Source: Chloroflexota bacterium
GTDB taxonomy: Bacteria; Chloroflexota; Anaerolineae; Promineifilales; Promineifilaceae
Direction of reading: 5' to 3'
DNA length: 11,683 nt
Assembly: GCA_024223125.1 (NCBI GenBank)
Contig: JAAEOP010001140.1
Location: 1-11,683, forward strand
Below, piece after piece: positions 1-6,218 of this stretch (the first letter of the stretch is position 1; each line of letters begins with the position of its first letter). The translations under genes and the position numbers were made by a program. The notes beneath the pieces were generated by a model that saw nothing but the letters and a program-made list of their open reading frames with translations, made no database searches and had not been told where the DNA came from.

Positions 1-31
1 ACGTTGAGAAACCGCGTCCGGCAACGGGCGT

Positions 32-49
32 TTGAGCGGCTTGAGCGGC
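32..49. repeat. 9-bp tandem duplication at the 5' strand of intron domain V
   Basis: TTGAGCGGC occurs twice back to back (32-40 and 41-49). The second copy forms the 5' strand of the domain V stem, and the first is an extra copy directly upstream that could pair with the same 3' strand. Confidence 0.8.
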
Positions 50-76
50 TTGAAGGGAAACTTTCACGAGCCGTTC
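43..76 (+). ncRNA. Group II intron domain V
   Basis: These 34 nucleotides fold as a canonical domain V. A 9-bp lower stem pairs 43-51 with 68-76 and includes G-U pairs. A two-nucleotide AC bulge (66-67) follows on the 3' side. A 5-bp upper stem (52-56 with 61-65) is closed by a GAAA tetraloop (57-60). The AGC catalytic triad sits at 44-46. Length, bulge position and tetraloop all match the family, so this is the strongest evidence for the intron. Confidence 0.88.
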
Positions 77-80
77 TCAG

Positions 81-117
81 GGGGCGGGAGACTAGAAATG
101 GTCTCCTGCTACCCGAC
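81..117 (+). ncRNA. Group II intron domain VI and 3' splice site
   Basis: A stem-loop follows domain V. Positions 87-94 pair with 99-106 around a GAAA loop (95-98), 84-86 pair with 107-109, and 81-83 with 112-114, leaving U110 and A111 unpaired. A111 is the expected branch-point adenosine. The intron probably ends at C117. Confidence 0.8.
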
Positions 118-213
118 CACTAAGTGAAACCGTAACATTCTGCTCAAATGCCCCCGCTAGTCCCAGTTACCAAATTTTCATGATTCGCTATTTGTCTCAA
201 GCGTAAAAAGTTA

Positions 214-241
214 TTGACAATCAAACAGTTTCGCGTAAACT
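214..241 (+). promoter_or_regulatory. Probable sigma70-type promoter for lacI
   Basis: A perfect TTGACA (214-219) is followed after 16 bases by TAAACT (236-241, four of six to the -10 consensus). It lies 55-80 bases before the regulator's start and directly abuts the candidate operator at 243-258. The -10 is imperfect, so the exact assignment is a prediction. The rest of 118-280 holds no gene that I can see. Confidence 0.55.
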
Positions 242-242
242 A

Positions 243-258
243 TTGAATACGTATGCAA
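243..258. promoter_or_regulatory. Candidate LacI-family operator O1
   Basis: TTGAATACGTATGCAA is a 16-bp imperfect palindrome (one mismatched pair) with a central CG, the usual architecture of LacI-family operators. It lies just downstream of the predicted -10, where a bound repressor would block transcription, which suggests autoregulation. Twelve bases, TTGAATACGTAT, recur in inverse orientation at 3437-3448 before the MtrH-like gene. Confidence 0.65.
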
Positions 259-295
259 TTCAATTGGCAAATGATTGTAATTGGATGAAAACAAT

Positions 296-1300
296 ATGAT
301 CCAAAATCAAGTTACTTCCATAGATGTCGCTAAATTAGCTGGCGTTTCCCAGCCTACCGTTTCCCGCGCTTTTGACCCTAATTCCCCGGTATCGCCCCAA
401 ACCAGGGAGCGCGTACTAGCTGCCGCCGCTGAATTGGGGTATATGCCCAATGTAATTGCGCGCAGCTTGAAATCCCGACGCACGAACATCGTGGGTATTG
501 TTTTGCACAACCTCACAGCCAGTTTCTTTTACCCGAATGTGTTAGAAAAGTTTACCCTAGAATTGCAGTCCATTGGCAAGCAGGTTTTGCTGTTTAGGGC
601 GCCGCGCGACCGCACAGTGGATGAGATTTTACCGCAGGTGTTGGGGTACCGGGTAGATGCTTTGGTCATCGCTTCGACAACGCCGGGACGTAAAATCATT
701 CATGAAAGCACTCGCACAGGCACGCCAGTTATTTTGTTGAATCGCTTTGCGCCGGAGACAGAAGCAAACGCGGTATGCTGTGACAATGAGGATGGAGGAC
801 GGCAGGTAGCTAATGCCTTTTTAGATGCAGGTCACCAGCGTATCGCCTTTATTGCAGGAAATCGTAATACAGCGACGAACTTGATACGCGAAAAGGGGTT
901 TGCGGAGCAATTGCAGGCGCGTGGCTATGCCGATTTGCTGATTGAACAGGGGGCTTATTCATATGAAGACGGCCGTTCCGCTGCCCGCCGTTTGTTAGAT
1001 AGAGACGATCCACCCGACGCCATCTTCTGCGCCGCCGATGTGATTGCATTAGGCACGTTGGATGCGGCCCGTTACGAACTAGGTATCCGCGTCCCCGAAG
1101 AGCTTTCCATCATCGGGTTTGACGACATCCCGATGGCAAGCTGGCCCGCCTACGATTTAACCACTATCCGCCAGCCCGTTGACCAAATGATTGACGCCGC
1201 CATTGAACTCATCTGTCACGAAAAAGACGACATTCCCACCAGCGTGACCAAACTGCTGCCCGGCGAATTGGTTGTTCGCGGCTCAGCTAGGATTGCATAG
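296..1300 (+). CDS. LacI-family transcriptional regulator
   Basis: DNA-binding repressor of the LacI/GalR family (334 aa, normal length), cytoplasmic. An N-terminal helix-turn-helix is visible at about residues 8-27 (DVAKLAGVSQPTVSRAF), followed by a hinge region (PNVIARSLKSRRTNIVGIV). After it comes a periplasmic-binding-protein-like effector domain ending in the typical SIIGFDDIPMASW and TTIRQP segments. Family members usually sense a sugar or a related small molecule. The start is uncertain: the ATG at 296 has a weak GGAT about ten bases upstream, and an in-frame TTG at 281 would add five residues. The gene follows a predicted promoter and operator, and its stop is one base before the next ATG. 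It probably controls itself and the genes behind the second operator at 3434. The effector is unknown; a sugar or cyclitol fits the neighbours. Confidence 0.93.
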   Translation: MIQNQVTSIDVAKLAGVSQPTVSRAFDPNSPVSPQTRERVLAAAAELGYMPNVIARSLKSRRTNIVGIVLHNLTASFFYPNVLEKFTLELQSIGKQVLLFRAPRDRTVDEILPQVLGYRVDALVIASTTPGRKIIHESTRTGTPVILLNRFAPETEANAVCCDNEDGGRQVANAFLDAGHQRIAFIAGNRNTATNLIREKGFAEQLQARGYADLLIEQGAYSYEDGRSAARRLLDRDDPPDAIFCAADVIALGTLDAARYELGIRVPEELSIIGFDDIPMASWPAYDLTTIRQPVDQMIDAAIELICHEKDDIPTSVTKLLPGELVVRGSARIA

Positions 1301-1301
1301 C

Positions 1302-2153
1302 ATGACATTCGACTCATCCTCGATTGAACAGGTCGCCACCGGCTTCGATTTCACCGAAGGCCCTATCTGGCATCCGACCGCAAAATCGGTGATTTTTAGT
1401 GATATTTTAGGCAATTCCATCTATTGTTGGTCGGAGGATGCTGGGTTGGAGACGCTGCGGCGTAATAGCTACATGGCGAACGGCAATGCGTATGATCGAC
1501 AGGGACGAGTAATTACCTGTGAACATGCGACGAGCCGTCTCACCCGAACGGATTTTGCCAACAATGGCAAATTGGAAGTTTTGGCTTCCCATTTTGAAGG
1601 CAAAGAGCTTAATAGCCCCAACGATGTGGTCGTCAAAAGCGATGGCGCGATTTATTTTACTGACCCGGATTCGGGACGCAGCGCCGGATATGGCGTACCG
1701 CGTCAGGCGGAATTGCCTTTCAGCGGCGTTTACCGACTGGAACCGGAATCGGGCGAGTTGATACTTTTGGTTGATGATTTTGCCAAACCAAACGGGCTCT
1801 GTTTTTCACAGGATGAGTCTTTGTTGTATGTCAATGATACGATTCGGCAGCATATTCGGGTGTTTGATGTTTTTAGGGATGGCAGGGCGGGAAACGGCCG
1901 TCTCTTTGCCAATCTATCAGGCGACAAACCCGGCGTAGCCGATGGGATGAAAATTGACAAAGCGGGCAATCTTTACAGCTGTGGTCCTGGCGGCATTCAT
2001 ATATTCAACTCATCCGGTGAACAACTAGGCGTAATTGAAACGCTTGAATTCGCCGCCAATTTTGTTTTCGGCGACGACGATCTCCAAACGCTGTACATTA
2101 CAGCCACAACCAGCTTATATCGGCTACGGCTACGGAATTCATTCCGTAGCTAA
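1302..2153 (+). CDS. SMP-30/gluconolactonase-family protein
   Basis: Six-bladed beta-propeller hydrolase of the SMP-30/gluconolactonase/LRE family (283 aa, usual length). Expected metal-site residues are present: E19 in TEGP, N107 in SPND, N164 in PNG and D214 in ADGM. Family members hydrolyse sugar lactones (aldonolactones) with a divalent metal, so a lactone-opening step after a sugar dehydrogenase is the natural role. Specificity cannot be read from the sequence. The ATG at 1302, one base after the lacI stop, has AGGA at 1289-1292, so translation is probably coupled to lacI; an in-frame TTG at 1272 inside lacI is less likely. There is no signal peptide. The last codons (RNSFRS) fall inside a perfect palindrome at 2129-2150, so the C-terminus may have been altered by a repeat. 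Confidence 0.9.
   Translation: MTFDSSSIEQVATGFDFTEGPIWHPTAKSVIFSDILGNSIYCWSEDAGLETLRRNSYMANGNAYDRQGRVITCEHATSRLTRTDFANNGKLEVLASHFEGKELNSPNDVVVKSDGAIYFTDPDSGRSAGYGVPRQAELPFSGVYRLEPESGELILLVDDFAKPNGLCFSQDESLLYVNDTIRQHIRVFDVFRDGRAGNGRLFANLSGDKPGVADGMKIDKAGNLYSCGPGGIHIFNSSGEQLGVIETLEFAANFVFGDDDLQTLYITATTSLYRLRLRNSFRS
2129..2150. repeat. Perfect palindrome overlapping the end of the SMP-30 gene
   Basis: GCTACGGAAT and ATTCCGTAGC form 10-bp arms around TC, immediately before the stop codon at 2151-2153. No T-tract follows, so it is not a classical terminator. It looks like an intergenic palindrome that has encroached on the 3' end of the gene. Confidence 0.7.
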
Positions 2154-2184
2154 GGGCTTGCCCGTAAATAACTTTTGAGTTTCC

Positions 2185-2336
2185 AGATTGGCACACTCTT
2201 TCGAGAGTGAACCAATCTTGCCAAGTTAAATACGAGCGTTCCCTAAGTCAGAAAAAACATGATGAATCATGTTATGAAACCCATCCAAGTCTATTTCAAC
2301 AGACTTTCCATTTAGCCATAGATTGAAATCTATGGC
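2185..2336. repeat. Run of four stem-loops in the spacer before the LDH2-family gene
   Basis: The 204-nt spacer (2154-2357) holds no gene. It carries four hairpins in a row. (1) 2185-2218: 7-bp and 6-bp stems separated by a 2x2 internal loop, with a TTCG tetraloop at 2200-2203. (2) 2256-2273: AACATGAT/ATCATGTT. (3) 2287-2306: AAGTCT/AGACTT. (4) 2315-2336: GCCATAGAT/ATCTATGGC around TGAA. None has a clear T-tract, and no promoter is convincing. Confidence 0.7.
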
Positions 2337-2357
2337 ACTATGACACAGGGAGCATAG

Positions 2358-3416
2358 ATGTCAGAAGAACAAATTATTCAAGCCGACACCCTCGAATCTT
2401 ACGTGTCGGCCCTATTTGAAAAAACGGGAATGAACCAGAAAGACGCCGCTTACTGCGCCCAATCATTGGTACAGACCAATTTATGGGGCATTGATTCACA
2501 CGGCGTACTTCGAGCATCCATTTACATCGAGCGGCTTGTTTCCAAAGCAATGAATCCCACGCCAGACATCAAAAAAGTGCGCGGATTTGGGGCTCTGGAA
2601 GTGTGGGATGGCGATGACGGAATGGGCTATGTTGTCGGACGAGCAGCAATGGAACAAGCGATTGAACTTGCCGGGTTACATGGCATTAGCGCCGTGGGAG
2701 TTGTTCGCAGCAATCATTTTGGCGCGGCGGCCCTATTCGCCAAAATGGCGACCGAAAAAGGGTTGATTGGCATTGTCATGACCAACGTCATCCCCAATGT
2801 TGTTGCACCCGGTGGCAGCAAACCGATTACGGGCAACAATCCTATCGCCATTGGCGTGCCGACTTTCAAGGAATTTCCGTTTATGTTAGATATTTCGCTC
2901 TCCCATGTGGCTGGTGGCAAAATTTTGTTGGCGAGCAAGAAGGGCGAGAAAATTCCATTGGATTGGGCGACGGATAAGGACGGCCGTCCCACTTCCGATC
3001 CCGATGACGCCTTTGCCGGTTTCCTGTTGCCCGTTGGCGGCCACAAAGGGCTGGGCTTAAGTTACGTCGTTGACATCCTCAGCGGCCTCATCACCGGCGG
3101 CGTTTTCCAGCATTCGATGAAAAGTATGTACAAACATCGTGATGATCCCAGCTTGACGAGCCATTTCATGATCGTCATTAACCCGTTGGCATTGATAAGC
3201 CAGGAAGAACTAGAAAGCCGGATGGCTGATTTTTACCAGACCATCAAAGCCTCGCCGATGTGGGATGACGGCCGTGAAATGATATTGCCGGGCGAGATTG
3301 AGTGGAGAACGGCCGTTTCCCGCCGTGCTAACGGCATCCCCCTCCCCATCAATCTGTACAACGATCTGGTCGAATTAGGCGAAAAATTGGGTGTGACCCA
3401 AAAACTGGCGGCATAA
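2358..3416 (+). CDS. LDH2-family NAD(P)-dependent oxidoreductase (malate/lactate dehydrogenase-like)
   Basis: Oxidoreductase of the LDH2/MDH2 superfamily (352 aa, normal length), which is structurally unrelated to classical lactate dehydrogenase. Members interconvert 2-hydroxy and 2-oxo acids or related substrates: malate, sulfolactate, ureidoglycolate, 2,3-diketo-L-gulonate. Visible motifs are DSHG with H48 and R52, SNHFG with H120 (the likely acid/base residue), PGGSKPITGNNPIAIG (151-166), GKI...IPLDWATDKDGRPTSDP (187-215) and GGHKGLGL (227-234). The C-terminal LPGEIEWRTAVSRRANGIPLP segment is also family-typical. The start has a good AGGGAG at 2347-2352. The substrate is unknown; beside the lactonase and SDR genes it could oxidise or reduce a sugar-derived acid or ketone. 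The stop codon lies in the loop of a hairpin (3407-3431) that leads into the second operator. Confidence 0.9.
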   Translation: MSEEQIIQADTLESYVSALFEKTGMNQKDAAYCAQSLVQTNLWGIDSHGVLRASIYIERLVSKAMNPTPDIKKVRGFGALEVWDGDDGMGYVVGRAAMEQAIELAGLHGISAVGVVRSNHFGAAALFAKMATEKGLIGIVMTNVIPNVVAPGGSKPITGNNPIAIGVPTFKEFPFMLDISLSHVAGGKILLASKKGEKIPLDWATDKDGRPTSDPDDAFAGFLLPVGGHKGLGLSYVVDILSGLITGGVFQHSMKSMYKHRDDPSLTSHFMIVINPLALISQEELESRMADFYQTIKASPMWDDGREMILPGEIEWRTAVSRRANGIPLPINLYNDLVELGEKLGVTQKLAA

Positions 3417-3431
3417 AAAAATCTTGCCGCC
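3407..3431. other. Hairpin spanning the stop codon of the LDH2-family gene
   Basis: GGCGGCA (3407-3413) pairs with TGCCGCC (3425-3431) around an A-rich 11-nt loop that holds the stop codon. No T-tract follows. It may be a transcript-end or processing structure and lies just before the operator at 3434. Confidence 0.5.
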
Positions 3432-3433
3432 AA

Positions 3434-3448
3434 TGTATACGTATTCAA
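3434..3448. promoter_or_regulatory. Candidate LacI-family operator O2
   Basis: TGTATACGTATTCAA is, in reverse complement, TTGAATACGTATACA. It matches O1 (243-257) at 14 of 15 positions, with 12 contiguous identities and the same central CG. It sits 68 bases before the MtrH-like start codon, so the LacI regulator probably controls the corrinoid genes. I see no convincing -35/-10 pair beside it. Confidence 0.65.
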
Positions 3449-3449
3449 A

Positions 3450-3502
3450 GGATAGAGATAGAGAAAAATCGCATTCCATCCTTCTATCTCTATCCTCTAT
3501 CT
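3450..3502. repeat. Inverted array of short GATAGAG-type units
   Basis: The left side carries GATAGA units at 3451 and 3457. The right side carries the reverse-complement units TTCTATC, TCTATCC and TCTATCT (3482-3502). The two sides can form a stem of about 15 bp around the centre 3466-3481. The array ends four bases before the AGGAG ribosome binding site of the next gene. Confidence 0.75.
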
Positions 3503-3515
3503 TTCAGGAGAAAAT

Positions 3516-4409
3516 ATGGAAACAATTATCACCTCCCCCACCCAAGAAGTCCGCATTGGGCCGGATCATCCATTCGTCGTTATCGGCGAGCGCATCAATC
3601 CCACCGGACGCAAATTATTGGGTAAAGAAATGGCTGCTGGCAACTTTGACCGGGTGCGTAAAGATGCCATCGCACAGGTGCAAGCCGGGGCGCACATGCT
3701 GGACGTCAACGCGGGCATTCCGATGGCCGACGAACCGGCCATCATGGCTGAAACCATCGGCCTTGTGCAGTCGTTGGTGGATGTGCCACTGGCGATTGAT
3801 TCATCCGTTGTGGCCGCGCTGGAATCTGGATTGAGGGCATATCAGGGCAAGCCGTTGGTCAATTCGGTCACGGGCGAAGAGGAGCGATTGGAGGCGGTTT
3901 TGCCGCTCATCGCGGAACATGACGCGGCCGTCATCGCCATCGCCAATGACGAAACGGGTATTTCTCATGACCCAGATGCGCGCTTTGCTGTCGCCAAAAA
4001 GATTGTGGAGCGAGCGGAATCATATGGCATTTCCCGTGAAGATGTGATTATCGACCCGTTGACGATGCCAGTAGGCGCTGTGGTTGGCGCGGGCGCGACG
4101 TTGTTTGAGATTGTGCGCCGGGTACGCGACGAGTTGGGCGTGAATCTGACTTGTGGCGCGTCGAATATCTCGTTTGGGTTACCGGGACGGCCGTCTCTCA
4201 ACGCCACCTTCATCGCCATGGCCATCGCCGCCGGGATGACCTGCGCCATCACCAACCCGCTCGAAGCATCCATCATGAACGCCATTCTGGGCGCCGACGC
4301 ACTCATGGGCCGCGACGACAACTGCGCGGCCTGGATCGCCGCTAACACACCCAAAGGGGAAAACGGCCGTGGCCGACGCCAACGCCGTTCTCGTCGCGCC
4401 CGAAATTAA
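3516..4409 (+). CDS. MtrH/AcsE-type methyltetrahydrofolate:corrinoid methyltransferase
   Basis: Pterin-binding TIM-barrel methyltransferase (297 aa) related to AcsE, the MetH pterin domain and MtrH. It moves methyl between a corrinoid protein and a tetrahydropterin. Visible pterin-site motifs are GERINPTGR (24-32), MLDVNAG (61-67), D95, VNSVTGE (115-121), AND (143-145), DPLTMPVG (180-187) and GASNISFGLPGR (214-225). It lacks the sulfonamide-resistance or pyrophosphate features that would argue for folP (dihydropteroate synthase), and it sits in a corrinoid cluster. The start has AGGAG at 3506-3510. The C-terminus after about residue 279 is an Arg-rich tail (GRGRRQRRSRRARN), not part of the barrel. 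In O-demethylase systems this component delivers the substrate's methyl to tetrahydrofolate, feeding C1 metabolism or the Wood-Ljungdahl route. It is placed right behind operator O2. Confidence 0.88.
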   Translation: METIITSPTQEVRIGPDHPFVVIGERINPTGRKLLGKEMAAGNFDRVRKDAIAQVQAGAHMLDVNAGIPMADEPAIMAETIGLVQSLVDVPLAIDSSVVAALESGLRAYQGKPLVNSVTGEEERLEAVLPLIAEHDAAVIAIANDETGISHDPDARFAVAKKIVERAESYGISREDVIIDPLTMPVGAVVGAGATLFEIVRRVRDELGVNLTCGASNISFGLPGRPSLNATFIAMAIAAGMTCAITNPLEASIMNAILGADALMGRDDNCAAWIAANTPKGENGRGRRQRRSRRARN

Positions 4410-4411
4410 AC

Positions 4412-4440
4412 GTAGGAACATGGCGACGCCATGCCCTTAT
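4412..4440. repeat. Diverged GTAGGGGCATGGC palindrome, possible weak terminator
   Basis: GTAGGAACATGGC-GAC-GCCATGCCCTTAT is a decayed relative of the perfect palindrome at 8753-8781; its core CATGGC/GCCATG (4419-4433) still pairs. Eight T residues follow at 4450-4457, about 17 bases after the core, so weak terminator activity after the MtrH-like gene is possible but not convincing. Confidence 0.6.
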
Positions 4441-4472
4441 TGGAAGAAATTTTTTTTAAGCGAGAGATGAAC

Positions 4473-4500
4473 ATTCATCATTCATCCCTCATCATTCATT
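4473..4500. repeat. Heptamer tandem array, ATTCATC type
   Basis: Four 7-nt units lie in exact register: ATTCATC, ATTCATC, CCTCATC, ATTCATT. A partial inverse unit (GATGAAC) lies at 4467-4472. The array ends about ten bases before the AGGAG ribosome binding site (4511-4515) of the creatininase-family gene. Confidence 0.75.
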
Positions 4501-4521
4501 ATTTGAGAAAAGGAGCATAAA

Positions 4522-5331
4522 ATGACAGAAGATAAAGCAGTATGGTGGCAAGAGATGACCGCAGAGGCCATCCAGGAACATGCAAAAAAGGACGACATCG
4601 CAATTTTGCCGTTGGGCGCCATTGAGCAACACGGCCCGCATTGCCCATGCGGCGACGACAGCTACAACGCCATCGGCATGGCCGAGCATCTTTCCCGCAA
4701 AACGGGTGTGATGCTGCTGCCCTGCCCCATGTACGGTTCCCACCCGTTCCATCATTGGGGCATGCCCGGCAACATCCCCCTCACCTACGAAACCCACATC
4801 GGTTTGGTGATGGATATTATCAAAGGTGCGACCGTTTCCGGTTTCAATAAATTCATCATCCTTTCGGCGCACGGACAGGTTTCATCAACCATCGTGGCCG
4901 TGCATAAATTGGGTTTGGAAGGCATCTTCACCCTGTCGCTGCATTGGTACGATTTCCTCCGCGACGACCGCGACGTGTTGGATGATTGGATGTGGCACGC
5001 CGATGAGGCAGAAACCTCGGTGGCGCTGTACCTCTTCCCCGAATTTGTGGATATGAGCAAAGCTAGCAAAGGTGGCGGCGAACCGTTGGTAGACCGCAAA
5101 TTCATCATCGCCCCCGGTATGCGTCCGAAACCGGGCACCATGTACCATTTTGAAGGCACGTTTGCCCGTCCCGAACACCGCGAACTGGAAAACGGCATCA
5201 TCGGCGACGCTACTAAAGCCACCCGTGAGAAAGGCGAGAAAATTGTCACCCGCCTCACCGATCATATGGCTGAGTTAATTGAGGATATTCGCAACCGTTA
5301 TGAACCGGGTGTGAAACCGTTGGAAACATAG
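4522..5331 (+). CDS. Creatininase-family metallohydrolase
   Basis: Cytoplasmic metal-dependent hydrolase of the creatininase family (269 aa, usual length). The LPLGAIEQHGPH motif supplies E35 and H37, D45/D46 follow, and WHADEAETS supplies H159 and E164; these are the expected metal ligands. The usual NGHGGN segment is SAHGQV here (115-120), keeping the His and first Gly but losing the GN. Family members open cyclic amides (creatinine) or act in riboflavin/F420 and mycofactocin pathways. From memory, the inositol-pathway hydrolase IolN, which opens a diketo-inositol ring, also belongs here. With dehydrogenases and a LacI regulator nearby, ring opening of an oxidised cyclitol is an attractive guess, but creatinine or another amide is not excluded. 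The start has AGGAG at 4511-4515. Confidence 0.88.
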   Translation: MTEDKAVWWQEMTAEAIQEHAKKDDIAILPLGAIEQHGPHCPCGDDSYNAIGMAEHLSRKTGVMLLPCPMYGSHPFHHWGMPGNIPLTYETHIGLVMDIIKGATVSGFNKFIILSAHGQVSSTIVAVHKLGLEGIFTLSLHWYDFLRDDRDVLDDWMWHADEAETSVALYLFPEFVDMSKASKGGGEPLVDRKFIIAPGMRPKPGTMYHFEGTFARPEHRELENGIIGDATKATREKGEKIVTRLTDHMAELIEDIRNRYEPGVKPLET

Positions 5332-5334
5332 AAC

Positions 5335-5395
5335 GTGATGTGTGAAACGTGAAACGTGAATAAAAGTTCATCACGTTTCACGCATCACGTTTCAC
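5335..5395. repeat. Inverted heptamer array, GTGAAAC type
   Basis: Direct units GTGATGT, GTGAAAC, GTGAAAC and GTGAATA (5335-5362) face inverse units TCATCAC, GTTTCAC, GCATCAC and GTTTCAC (5368-5395). Both sides keep exact 7-nt register. The halves can form a long hairpin that ends just before the GGGAG (5399-5403) of the SDR gene. Confidence 0.85.
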
Positions 5396-5409
5396 GCCGG
5401 GAGTTAATA

Positions 5410-6186
5410 ATGATATTCAAAGACAAAGTTGCCATCATTACAGGCGCGACAAAAGGGATTGGCGAAGCGTGCGCGCATGAATTCGCCAAGGAAGGGACAA
5501 AGGTCATTGTGACTGGACGCTCTGTTGATTTGGGTAAACAAGTCGTGGCCGATATTCAGGCCAACGGCGGCGACGCCTTTTTTGTGCGCTGCGATATTGG
5601 CGAAAAAGACCAGATTGACGCGCTCATTCAAGCGACGGTAGACCATTACGGCACGATTGATGTAGTGGTTAATAATGCTGGCGTCAATCACAGCGCCGAT
5701 TTCTTTGAGATTGGCGAAGAGGATTGGGATTGGGTGATGAGCGTTGACCTGAAAGGGACGTTTTTCGTCAGCCAGGGCGCGGCTAGGGTGATGGTCGAGC
5801 AAGGCAAGGGCGGCGCCATCGTCAATGTCTCATCAGTGATGGCGCAGTTAGCGTTGGCCGACCAGATTCCTTACTGCGCGGCCAAAGGCGGCGTTAACCA
5901 GTTGACGAAGGCGATGGCTTTATCACTGGTAGATAAGGACATTCAGGTTAACTGCTGCGCGCCCGGCCCGGTGATGACGGAGTTGATGCAGCGGGTGGTA
6001 AACAATGAGGCCAAGCGTAAGCAGTTGATGGACAGGCTGCCCATCGGCCGTATCGCCACCTGCGAAGAAATTGCGCGGACGATCATCTTCTTAGCCAGCC
6101 CAGAAGCGGCGATGCTGGTGGGACAGACGATTTATCCCGATGGTGGGCGCAGCATTCAGGCATTCCCGCGCCGCATGGAGAAGTAG
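5410..6186 (+). CDS. Short-chain dehydrogenase/reductase (SDR)
   Basis: Classical SDR oxidoreductase (258 aa) that oxidises an alcohol or reduces a ketone with NAD(P). The cofactor motif TGATKGIG is at 11-18 and NNAG at 88-91. The catalytic residues are S142, Y155 and K159 (YCAAK), and PG at about 183-184 is followed by the C-terminal VGQTIYPDGG typical of FabG-like members. R37 after the second beta strand (TGRS) favours NADP. The tetrad Asn is replaced by D113 in SVDLKG, a substitution also seen in other SDRs. The chosen ATG has GGGAG at 5399-5403; an upstream in-frame start at 5356 lies inside the heptamer array and would add repeat-encoded residues. The context suggests oxidation of a sugar or cyclitol hydroxyl. 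The substrate is not readable. Confidence 0.9.
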   Translation: MIFKDKVAIITGATKGIGEACAHEFAKEGTKVIVTGRSVDLGKQVVADIQANGGDAFFVRCDIGEKDQIDALIQATVDHYGTIDVVVNNAGVNHSADFFEIGEEDWDWVMSVDLKGTFFVSQGAARVMVEQGKGGAIVNVSSVMAQLALADQIPYCAAKGGVNQLTKAMALSLVDKDIQVNCCAPGPVMTELMQRVVNNEAKRKQLMDRLPIGRIATCEEIARTIIFLASPEAAMLVGQTIYPDGGRSIQAFPRRMEK

Positions 6187-6218
6187 TCATAGTTTAAATT
6201 TAACGAAATCACCTACCA

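Larger units (their letters stand above)
1..117 (+). mobile_element. Group II intron, 3' end only (partial)
   Basis: The left edge cuts a bacterial group II intron. Visible are a complete domain V (43-76), a short linker (77-80) and domain VI (about 81-114), ending at ACCCGAC, which puts the 3' splice boundary at about 117/118. The bulged A at 111 is seven nucleotides from that end, as expected for the branch-point adenosine. Positions 1-42 would belong to the end of domain IV, downstream of the intron-encoded reverse transcriptase, which is not in the window. No open reading frame of that protein reaches in. The intron has the same orientation as the genes, and its downstream exon is the lacI upstream region. 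Subclass cannot be set from this fragment. Confidence 0.85.

Noticed and set aside
1272..1301. TTG start for the SMP-30 gene inside lacI
   Set aside because: The ATG at 1302 has AGGA at a good distance and the family N-terminus fits it.
3424..3834. 136-aa ORF overlapping the MtrH-like gene in another frame
   Set aside because: It begins in the operator/repeat spacer, has low-complexity composition and overlaps a gene with clear family motifs.
3516..4409. Dihydropteroate synthase (folP)
   Set aside because: The GERINPTGR and GASNISFGLPGR motifs and the corrinoid context fit methyltetrahydrofolate:corrinoid methyltransferases; no folate-biosynthesis genes are near.
4419..4457. Firm intrinsic terminator after the MtrH-like gene
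   Set aside because: The T-run starts about 17 bases after the hairpin core, too far for a standard intrinsic terminator; kept only as a weak possibility.
4785..5265. Long antisense ORFs under the creatininase gene and elsewhere
   Set aside because: They are shadows of real + strand genes, with no ribosome binding site and no recognisable domain.
5356..5409. N-terminal extension of the SDR
   Set aside because: It translates the heptamer array; the ATG at 5410 has GGGAG and puts TGATKGIG at the usual distance from the start.
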